This document shows positions 4,768-11,014 of a DNA stretch of 11,014 bases, in pieces. Under the pieces are notes generated by a model. The model saw only the letters and a list, made by a program, of their open reading frames with translations. It ran no database searches and had not been told where the DNA came from. The translations under genes were made by a program, and so were the position numbers. Source of the stretch: MADRE2 sp964397015 (GTDB lineage Bacteria; Desulfobacterota; Desulfobacteria; Desulfobacterales; Desulfobacteraceae); assembly GCA_964397015.1 (NCBI GenBank), contig CAYNHL010000122.1, positions 1 through 11,014 on the forward strand. Reading direction: 5' to 3'. Numbering within the stretch: the first letter of the stretch is position 1; every line of letters begins with the position of its first letter.

Positions 4768-7700
4768 ATGGATCTGACCGGCATCACCAATGAGAACGAG
4801 TTTTACACCCATCATTATATAGCCGCCATCCTGGAAGGGGATTTAAAGGACCTGTTCAAGACCTGGAACGACCTGGAAAAAGAGACCGGAGAGGCTTCTC
4901 CGCCGTCGCTTTTGAAAACCGTTGCAGGCAAGTATTTCCAGTACCGCAACCAGAAAGGGATGGACCTGGATGACCGGCACGAGCAGATTCAGGCATTGAT
5001 CCTTCCGGCCCTGGGCTACACACCTCAGCCCCTGACCCGGGAGATGCGGGAAGGCGGCACCCTCAACCTGATCAGTGGAATCACCCGGAAAGGCGGGGCA
5101 CCGCTGCTCTGGATCATGGAAGCTCGGGACCCGCTCCAGGAGGCCACCGATCCCCTGATCCTGAATCCCCATCCCGGCCTGGTGTCAGACGATGTGTTCG
5201 AGGGCTGGCAGGAACAGACCCTGGAAACCCTGATCACCCGGGAGATTTTTGCCAGGGATGAGCCGCCCCGGTTCCTGCTGGTGCTGTCCCTGGACCAGAT
5301 GCTGCTGATCGACCGTTTCAAGTGGTCCCGGAAACGGTTCCTGCGCTTCGATCTCAAGGAGATCTTCAGCCGGAAGGAAACCACCACCCTCAAGGCCATG
5401 GCAGCCCTGTGCCACCAGGAATCCCTGGCCCCTGCAAGCGGTGAGGCCCTGGTGGACACACTGGATGAAAACGCCCACAAACATGCGTTCGGGGTATCGG
5501 AAGACCTGAAATACGCCCTGCGGGCATCCATCGAGCTTTTGGGCAACGAAGCGGTCCATTACCTCATGCAGGTGCGGCACGAAGGGGTGTATGACGATCG
5601 GTTGGACCCGGATCAATTATCTTTGGAATGCCTCAGATACATGTACCGGCTGCTGTTCCTGTTTTTTATGGAGGCCCGGCCTGAACTGGGGTTTGTGCCA
5701 ATCAAAAGCCGGGAATACCAGAGCGGCTACAGCCTGGAATCCTTGCGGGACCTGGAAATGGTTTCGCTTACCACGGAGGAATCCCGGAACGGGTATTATT
5801 TCCATGAGACCCTGACCCTGCTCTTTGCCATGATCCGCCGGGGATTTCCCCCTGCATCCGACATAAATAACGAAGACTCCCGGAAATACACGTTTGATAT
5901 TCCCCCGGTCAAGGCCCACCTGTTCGATCCGGAGCGGCTGCCTCTGCTGTCCAAAGTAAAATTCCGCAACCATGTGCTCCAGGAGGTAATCCGCCACATG
6001 TCCCTGTCCCGGGAAAAAACCACGGGACAGGGAAACGCACACCGCCGGGGCCGTATCAGCTATGCCCAGCTGGGCATCAACCAGCTCGGGGCCGTGTACG
6101 AAGCCCTGCTTTGCTACCGGGGATTCTTTGCCCAGCAGGATCTGTATGAAGTCAAACCGGCCACAGATCATGGAGATGAACTGGGTACGGCCTGGTTTGT
6201 ACCCTACGAAGATCTGGCCAAATATTCGGAAAAAGAAAAAAGGTATGACAACAGCGGAGAACTGGTCAAGCACCCCAAAGGCAAATTCATTTTCCGCATG
6301 GCCGGCCGGGACCGGGAAAAATCCGCGTCTTATTACACCCCGGAGGTGCTGACCCGGTGCCTGGTCAAATATGCGCTCAAGGAACTGCTGGACGGCAAGA
6401 CCCCGGAAGAGATCCTGACCTTCAAGGTCTGCGAACCGGCCATGGGGTCTGCCGCGTTTATCAACGAGACCGTGAACCAGCTGGCCGATGCCTACATGGA
6501 ACAAATGCAGGCCCGGAAAAACGAGCGCCTGTCCGCCACCGACCTGATGAAAGAAACCCAGAAAGTCCGGTTGTTCATCGCGGATAACAACTGTTTCGGC
6601 ATTGACATGAATCCCGTGGCCGTGGAACTGGCCGAGGTGAGCCTGTGGCTGAACGTGATCTCCGATGATGCCCATGTCCCCTGGTTCGGCAACCAGCTCA
6701 TCTGCGGCAACTCCCTGATCGGTGCCCGGCGCCAGGTGTTTGCCCGGCAGCTGCTTTTGAGACCCAAGCGGGGTGATGCCACCTGGCTGGACACGGTGCC
6801 GGAACGGGTGATGCCCGGGCAGGAACGGCCTGCTGAAAGTGTGTATCATTTTCTGGTACCGGACAAAGGCATGGCCGATTTCCGGGACCGCACCGTCACT
6901 GCCCTGGTGCCGGATGAGACTGCCCAGATCAGATCCTGGAAACGCTCTTTTGTCCAGCCCTTTTCCCTGGATGATGCCCGGCAGCTGGAAGCCTTGTCCC
7001 GGGCCGTGGACGACCTGTTTGCCGCCCATGTGGAAAAATCCCGGGAACTGAGACAGAAGACCCGGGACCCCATGACCCTGTATGGCCGCCCCCCGGAAAA
7101 AGGCGCGGTCACCTCCATCCGCCAGAAAGACCGGCTGTTCGAGCGGGAACAGCTTTCCATGGGCCTGCGCCGCTCCACCCCTTACAAACGCCTGAAACTG
7201 GCCATGGACTACTGGTGCGCCCTGTGGTTCTGGCCCATGAAAAAGGCACACCTGCTGCCCACCCGGGAAGAGTGGATCAATGACATGATCAACATTCTCA
7301 AGGGCGGGGTATTTGAAACCATCCCCGGACAACAGATGACCCTGGATATGGGACTGCCGGAATCAGAGAACAAACAGCCGGCCGTGCAGATGGATCTGCC
7401 GTTTTCAACGGATCTGGGCATGGTGAATGTGGACCACCTGGTCCGGGATGTGCCACGACTTTCAGTGGTGGCGGGTCTGGCCCGCAATCTGCGGTTCATG
7501 CACTGGGAACTGGAGTTTGCCGATGTTTTTGAAGACCATGGGGGATTTGACCTGGTGTTGGGGAACCCGCCCTGGCTCAAGGTGGAATGGAACGAAGGCG
7601 GTATTATGGGGGATGCGGAACCGGAGTTTGTGCTGAAAAATTATTCCGCATCCCAACTGGCCAAACTCCGGGAAGAGGCCCTGGAGCGCTACAACCTGTT

Positions 7701-9501
7701 GCCCGCCTACCTGGCCGCCTATGAAGAAGCGCAGGGCACCCAGGCTTTTCTTAACGCCCTGCAAAACTATCCCATGCTCAAAGGCATCCAGACCAATTTG
7801 TACAAGTGTTTTCTCCCCCAGGCATGGATGTGGGGCAAAGGGGTATCCGCTTTTCTTCACCCTGAAGGGGTGTATGATGATCCCAGAGGGGGCGGATTCC
7901 GGCAGGAAATTTATCCCCGTCTGCGGGGGCATTTTCAGTTTCAGAATGAATTGAGCCTGTTTGCCGAAGTGGACCACCACGCCAAATTCAGCATCAATAT
8001 TTATATGCAGAGGGCCAGCGACATTTCATTTCAGAACATGGCCAACCTGTACGCGCCGAAAACCATAGATATTTCAATGGCGCATGATGGCACAGGCCCG
8101 GTACCGGGGATCAAGGATGATAACGCCAATTGGAACCAGGCCGGACATCTCAGTCGAATAATTCCGGTAACGGAAAAAGCTCTCGCTCTGTTTGCAACCC
8201 TGTATGATGCCGCCGGCACTCAGGCCAATGCGGCACGGCTCCCGGCCCTTCATTCTGTGGAACTGCTGGGGGTTCTGGAGAAATTCGCGGCCCAGCCCCA
8301 GCGGCTGGGAGATCTCAAAGAGGAATACTATTCTTTAGAAATGTGGCATGAAACCAATGCCCAGACTGACGGTACCATCCGTCGAGAAACCCGTTTCCCG
8401 GACCGGCCGCTGGAGTGGGTTTTGTCCGGCCCCCATTTTTATGTGGGCACCCCATTCTATAAAACCCCCCGGGTCACCTGCACTAAAAATTCCGACTATG
8501 ACGTTCTGGATCTCACCGCCCTCCCGGACGACTATCTGCCCCGCACTAACTATGTCCCGGCATGTGATCCTGGTACTTACCGGAAACGCATCCCCCGGGT
8601 GCCCTGGGGGGACAGGCGGCCTGTGACCGATTTTTATCGATTGTGTTACAGAGGGATGCTGTCACAAAGTGGAGAACGCACATTGATCGGCTCCATCGCT
8701 CCAAAGGATACCGCTCATATCAATGGTGCTCAATCAACAGCATTCCAGGATCGTGTATTGCTTCTCACAACCTTTTGCTTCAGTTGCAGTTTAATATCGG
8801 ATTTCTTTATCAAAACCACAGGAAAAGCCAACCTGCATTTCCTTTGGCACTCATTTCCAGAAATTTCTGCTGACATATCACTCAAATTAAGGGGGCTTGT
8901 TATCATCTGCTTAACATCATTATATGCTGAATTCTGGAAAAAAAGCTGGACACAAATCAATGATCAGGAGAAGTGGACCAAAAACGACCCCCGCCTGCCC
9001 GACCGTTTCTTCCAAAACCTCACCCCAGAGTGGCACCGTGACTGCGCTCTGCGAACCGACTACGCCCGGCGCCAAGCCCTGGTGGAAATTGACGTGCTGG
9101 TGGCCATGGCCCTGGGCCTGACCCTGGAAGAGCTGAAAACCATCTACCGGGTCCAATTTCCAGTGATGCGACAGTACGAGGCAGACACCTGGTATGATGC
9201 CAACGGCCGCATCGTGTTCACCAACTCCAAGGGCCTCACCGGTGTGGGCCTTCCCCGCAATGCGGTCAGAGGGGAGACCTGCTACAGCCTGGATACCCCG
9301 GACCGCCGGGAATCAGGGGTTGCCCTGGGATGGAACGACATCAAGGACCTGATGAGCGGCACCATCTCCCGCACCATCATGGATGATACCCTGCCGGGCG
9401 GTCCCCGGGAGCGCACCATTACCTATACAGCCCCTTTTGACCGCTGTGACCGGGAGACCGATTATGAAATTGCATGGGCATTTTTTGAATCCCATTCGTG
9501 A
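4768..9501 (+). CDS. drmMI: N6-adenine DNA methyltransferase, DISARM class 1 DrmMI-like
   Basis: This 1577-residue protein would transfer a methyl group from S-adenosylmethionine to the N6 of adenine in DNA. The catalytic core has a YYTP motif (522-525), motif I CEPAMGSAAF (555-564, usually DPACGSGAF), GIDMNPVAVELAEVSLWL (611-628) and the catalytic NPPW (933-936). About 300 residues separate motif III from NPPW, as in large Eco57I/type IIG-like enzymes. The first ~230 residues resemble the N-terminal nuclease domain of such enzymes, but the site reads EAR (118-120) instead of E-x-K, so cleavage is probably lost. The C-terminal ~600 residues presumably include target recognition; SGERTLIGSIAP (1301-1312), KTTGKANL and ALRTDYARRQALVEIDVLVA look like family blocks. 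A segment around 8700-8940 is AT-rich (about 39% GC by hand count against about 60% nearby). It is downstream of and co-oriented with the helicase. PglX of BREX is an alternative relative; DrmMI fits better because of the helicase partner. Confidence 0.88.
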   Translation: MDLTGITNENEFYTHHYIAAILEGDLKDLFKTWNDLEKETGEASPPSLLKTVAGKYFQYRNQKGMDLDDRHEQIQALILPALGYTPQPLTREMREGGTLNLISGITRKGGAPLLWIMEARDPLQEATDPLILNPHPGLVSDDVFEGWQEQTLETLITREIFARDEPPRFLLVLSLDQMLLIDRFKWSRKRFLRFDLKEIFSRKETTTLKAMAALCHQESLAPASGEALVDTLDENAHKHAFGVSEDLKYALRASIELLGNEAVHYLMQVRHEGVYDDRLDPDQLSLECLRYMYRLLFLFFMEARPELGFVPIKSREYQSGYSLESLRDLEMVSLTTEESRNGYYFHETLTLLFAMIRRGFPPASDINNEDSRKYTFDIPPVKAHLFDPERLPLLSKVKFRNHVLQEVIRHMSLSREKTTGQGNAHRRGRISYAQLGINQLGAVYEALLCYRGFFAQQDLYEVKPATDHGDELGTAWFVPYEDLAKYSEKEKRYDNSGELVKHPKGKFIFRMAGRDREKSASYYTPEVLTRCLVKYALKELLDGKTPEEILTFKVCEPAMGSAAFINETVNQLADAYMEQMQARKNERLSATDLMKETQKVRLFIADNNCFGIDMNPVAVELAEVSLWLNVISDDAHVPWFGNQLICGNSLIGARRQVFARQLLLRPKRGDATWLDTVPERVMPGQERPAESVYHFLVPDKGMADFRDRTVTALVPDETAQIRSWKRSFVQPFSLDDARQLEALSRAVDDLFAAHVEKSRELRQKTRDPMTLYGRPPEKGAVTSIRQKDRLFEREQLSMGLRRSTPYKRLKLAMDYWCALWFWPMKKAHLLPTREEWINDMINILKGGVFETIPGQQMTLDMGLPESENKQPAVQMDLPFSTDLGMVNVDHLVRDVPRLSVVAGLARNLRFMHWELEFADVFEDHGGFDLVLGNPPWLKVEWNEGGIMGDAEPEFVLKNYSASQLAKLREEALERYNLLPAYLAAYEEAQGTQAFLNALQNYPMLKGIQTNLYKCFLPQAWMWGKGVSAFLHPEGVYDDPRGGGFRQEIYPRLRGHFQFQNELSLFAEVDHHAKFSINIYMQRASDISFQNMANLYAPKTIDISMAHDGTGPVPGIKDDNANWNQAGHLSRIIPVTEKALALFATLYDAAGTQANAARLPALHSVELLGVLEKFAAQPQRLGDLKEEYYSLEMWHETNAQTDGTIRRETRFPDRPLEWVLSGPHFYVGTPFYKTPRVTCTKNSDYDVLDLTALPDDYLPRTNYVPACDPGTYRKRIPRVPWGDRRPVTDFYRLCYRGMLSQSGERTLIGSIAPKDTAHINGAQSTAFQDRVLLLTTFCFSCSLISDFFIKTTGKANLHFLWHSFPEISADISLKLRGLVIICLTSLYAEFWKKSWTQINDQEKWTKNDPRLPDRFFQNLTPEWHRDCALRTDYARRQALVEIDVLVAMALGLTLEELKTIYRVQFPVMRQYEADTWYDANGRIVFTNSKGLTGVGLPRNAVRGETCYSLDTPDRRESGVALGWNDIKDLMSGTISRTIMDDTLPGGPRERTITYTAPFDRCDRETDYEIAWAFFESHS

Positions 9502-9505
9502 CTGA

Positions 9506-9534
9506 TTGACTAAAGAGATCAATTTTATTATTCA
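9506..9534 (+). promoter_or_regulatory. Possible promoter for the DUF3800 gene pair
   Basis: TTGACT (9506-9511), a 17-bp spacer and TATTCA (9529-9534) lie in the AT-rich 77-bp gap after the methyltransferase stop. The match is moderate. It would let the AT-rich pair be expressed apart from the GC-rich operon, and no terminator separates the two. Confidence 0.35.
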
Positions 9535-9578
9535 ACATATATGAAAAATACTTCAATGACAGGTTACTCAAGGATACC

Positions 9579-10283
9579 ATGGCTGAACAGAAAGAGATGA
9601 ACATATACTGTGATGAAAGCCGCCATACCTCTGATCCAAAGGATCGGTTTTTTGTTATCGGGGGTATCCTCTGTCCACGGGAATCCAAACATCACATCGT
9701 CCATGAAATTCACAAATTAAAAGGCAGGTATAATGCTCAGGGGGAATTTGGATGGAAACGGCTGTCACCAAATCGGAAGGATTTCTATTGGTCGATTCTT
9801 GATCTGTTTATCAATGAAAAAGAATTGTCTTTCAGATGTATCATTGCTGATAAACAGCGGCTTGACCATGTTCAGTATAATCAGGGAGACGAAGAACTGG
9901 GTTTTTATAAACTGTATTATCAACTGCTGGTGCACTGGTTGAAACCGCAAAATGCCTATTATTTATATCTGGACTGGCAACAGAACAAAACCCAGGGAAG
10001 ATTTTCGACGTTAAGGGATATTCTTCGCCGAAAACTTTCCGGACGTGCGGCAATTAGATGCCTTGAACCAGTTGGGTCCAAAAATATTCCCATGATAGGT
10101 CTTGCTGATTTGTTAATCGGTGCAGTGGGATACCGCTGGAACGGTCGAGATACCAGCCGGACAAAAGTTGATTTTTGTGATGAATTATCCCGATCACTGC
10201 ACATCGATGATATGACTCGGTCTACATTCATTATTAGAAACAAGTTTGACATATTCCCTTTCCAAGGTAGACAACGTGACTGA
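9579..10283 (+). CDS. DUF3800 domain protein
   Basis: This 234-residue protein carries the DUF3800 signature. It starts with MNIYCDES (residues 7-14; the family usually reads YxDESG), followed by FFVIGGIL (24-31), a conserved acidic residue at D91, YLYLDWQQ with D132, and GLADLLIGAVGYRW (174-187) with D177. The spread of aspartates is consistent with the RNase H-like fold proposed for DUF3800, but no activity is established to my knowledge. The family is frequent in phages, mobile elements and defence loci. The start is ATG 9579 with AAGGA at 9570-9574; a second in-frame ATG at 9597 would start exactly at the signature. The next gene overlaps its 3' end, so the two are probably co-translated. 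GC content (about 40% in sampled stretches) is far below that of the methyltransferase gene, suggesting separate acquisition. Confidence 0.8.
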   Translation: MAEQKEMNIYCDESRHTSDPKDRFFVIGGILCPRESKHHIVHEIHKLKGRYNAQGEFGWKRLSPNRKDFYWSILDLFINEKELSFRCIIADKQRLDHVQYNQGDEELGFYKLYYQLLVHWLKPQNAYYLYLDWQQNKTQGRFSTLRDILRRKLSGRAAIRCLEPVGSKNIPMIGLADLLIGAVGYRWNGRDTSRTKVDFCDELSRSLHIDDMTRSTFIIRNKFDIFPFQGRQRD

Positions 10284-10800
10284 ACATCTCTGGCCTTATC
10301 TCAGATTAAAAGCGGATACAGATAAAGAACTCAAAGAAAAATACCGCAAAGTGTTCATCGAAACATATGTAAGAGACGCCAAAGGAAATGAAATCAAAAT
10401 ATATGACTGGAATGGACGGAGGATTCGCTTCAGTCCAAGATCCTTTGATCATGCATTTTCAGAAAGCGCTGATTATCGATTTGGAAAGGGGTATCATGAT
10501 ATTCCGCTCTCTAAACAAAGAGCAAGGTGCATATTATGGATTAAAGAAGCCTTGGCAGCATCACAGGGAACCATAGAAGTCAGAAGCCAATACAGAAGAG
10601 ATACACGCGGCAGAAACAGAAAACGGCGGGTGGTTTTAGTTGTCGAAGAACGATATGTTGTGATCATACAGTACAGGCAAAACACTGGAGACTATCAATT
10701 TATTACCGCATTCGTCGCAGATAAAAGGACCATTCTAAAGATCAAATCAGAAGGTGGGTGGATTGAGACAAAAAAAAGCCCCAGTCTTGATGGCGACTGA
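10276..10800 (+). CDS. Putative BECR-fold RNase-like protein
   Basis: This is a basic protein of 174 residues with GTG at 10276 as start (AAGGTAG at 10264-10270 precedes it). A TTG at 10246 would give 184 residues. The GTG overlaps the TGA of the DUF3800 gene by 8 bp, implying translational coupling. Visible parts are RRIRFSPRSFDHAF (48-61, with H59), a helix QRARCILWIKEAL (81-93), a very basic stretch (106-118) and alternating beta strands RRVVLVVEERYVVIIQYRQ (117-134), ending in YQFITAF (140-146). One helix followed by a curved sheet, a mid-protein histidine and a terminal TAF strand recall PBECR/BECR nucleases (barnase, EndoU, colicin E5/D, RelE). This is recognition by pattern, not proof. 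If correct, it is a candidate RNA-cleaving toxin or effector. No immunity or antitoxin partner is evident except possibly the DUF3800 gene. Its last codons overlap a minus-strand terminator-like hairpin. Confidence 0.65.
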   Translation: MTEHLWPYLRLKADTDKELKEKYRKVFIETYVRDAKGNEIKIYDWNGRRIRFSPRSFDHAFSESADYRFGKGYHDIPLSKQRARCILWIKEALAASQGTIEVRSQYRRDTRGRNRKRRVVLVVEERYVVIIQYRQNTGDYQFITAFVADKRTILKIKSEGGWIETKKSPSLDGD

Positions 10801-10803
10801 GGC
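10770..10803 (-). terminator. Minus-strand intrinsic terminator over the end of the RNase-like gene
   Basis: On the minus strand, GCCTCAGTC (10803-10795) pairs with GACTGGGGC (10786-10778) with one mismatch around an 8-nt loop, followed by eight U (10777-10770). It is well formed, but no minus-strand gene is visible to its right within the window. Confidence 0.55.
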
Positions 10804-10810
10804 AAAGCCA

Positions 10811-10837
10811 AAATCCAAAGCCTTGGGCAAAGGATTT
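10811..10837. repeat. Inverted repeat upstream of the XRE gene
   Basis: AAATCC-AAA-GCC-TTG-GGC-AAA-GGATTT is symmetric: outer arms of 6 bp and inner arms of 3 bp pair across matching AAA internal loops. It may be an operator for the downstream regulator, since XRE antitoxins usually bind palindromes near their promoter. It lies about 120 bp before the start codon. Confidence 0.4.
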
Positions 10838-10840
10838 ACC

Positions 10841-10863
10841 AGCTCAATATCTGAGCTTAATTT
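10841..10863 (+). terminator. Weak terminator-like hairpin after the RNase-like gene
   Basis: AGCTCA (10841-10846) pairs with TGAGCT (10852-10857) around a 5-nt loop and is followed by TAATTT. The stem is short and the T run interrupted, so termination would be inefficient. It could also act as an operator for the XRE gene. Confidence 0.35.
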
Positions 10864-10954
10864 AATAATATAACCGTAAAACGCTCAGGTCAAGGGAAAA
10901 AGTGAGAAACTTTTTAAAACCCGGTGAAGTCTATACGGGAGGCACGTTACCATC

Positions 10955-11014
10955 ATGATCACCATTGAAAAAGGCAGCACCAATGTTTACAGGGATCTGG
11001 AAAGCCCGGAAGCC
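10955..11014 (+). CDS. XRE-family antitoxin-like regulator, N-terminus only
   Basis: Only 20 codons lie in the window (MITIEKGSTNVYRDLESPEA), and the frame is open at the right edge. The ribosome site GGGAGG is at 10937-10942, 12 bases before the ATG. The pattern IT-x-E-x-GS-x-NVY-x-DL at the very N-terminus is what I recall for small XRE/HTH_37 proteins (COG5606-like) that act as antitoxins to RelE/Gp49-type toxins; the HTH itself would begin about 20 residues further on. In such pairs the toxin gene usually comes first, immediately upstream. Here the gene upstream is the putative BECR-fold protein, 154 bp away, which is a wide gap for such a pair. Confidence 0.6.
   Translation, partial: MITIEKGSTNVYRDLESPEA

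Noticed and set aside
5617..7332. Long minus-strand frame of 571 codons opposite the methyltransferase
   Set aside because: Long antisense frames are expected in GC-rich genes with biased third positions. The plus strand here encodes the YYTP, EPAMGSAAF and GIDMNP motifs, and the antisense product is a low-complexity G/H/Q-rich sequence.

Overview
The window looks like a defence-type accessory locus next to a tRNA gene in a bacterium, probably a member of the Desulfobacterota (deltaproteobacteria). That placement is an inference. It rests on the HTH plus zinc-ribbon regulator (COG3357-like), which I associate with sulfate reducers, and on the GC-rich, CTG/CCG-rich codon use of the two large genes. 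I cannot name a genus.

Layout. Positions 1-118 hold a complete tRNA-Cys(GCA) with encoded CCA and its own terminator. Positions 119-741 have no convincing gene; they hold several hairpins, a duplicated 15-bp motif reminiscent of IS21-family ends, and an AT-rich stretch with an undatable open frame. Two small minus-strand genes follow: an HTH/zinc-ribbon regulator (742-1095) and an overlooked 58-residue single-span membrane protein (1219-1395). Positions 1396-1767 are regulatory: opposed promoter-like sequences, two plus-strand terminator-like hairpins and, just before the operon, two identical 17-bp palindromic sites 35 bp apart that bracket a likely promoter.

The core is a GC-rich two-gene operon. 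It encodes a 978-residue SNF2-type helicase (1805-4741, resembling DISARM DrmD) and a 1577-residue N6-adenine DNA methyltransferase (4768-9501, resembling DISARM class 1 DrmMI / Eco57I-type enzymes). The methyltransferase has an N-terminal domain that looks like a decayed nuclease. In class 1 DISARM this pair is followed by drmA, drmB and drmC. Here it is followed instead by an AT-rich, overlapping gene pair: a DUF3800 protein (9579-10283) and a small basic protein that may be a BECR-fold RNase (10276-10800). The first 20 codons of an XRE-family antitoxin-like regulator (from 10955) run off the right edge.

Working model (inference): the methyltransferase marks self DNA, the SNF2 helicase translocates on or remodels unmarked DNA, and the effector nuclease either lies outside the window or is supplied by the DUF3800/BECR-like pair. 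The twin palindromes and a short leader ORF coupled to the helicase start suggest tight control of expression.
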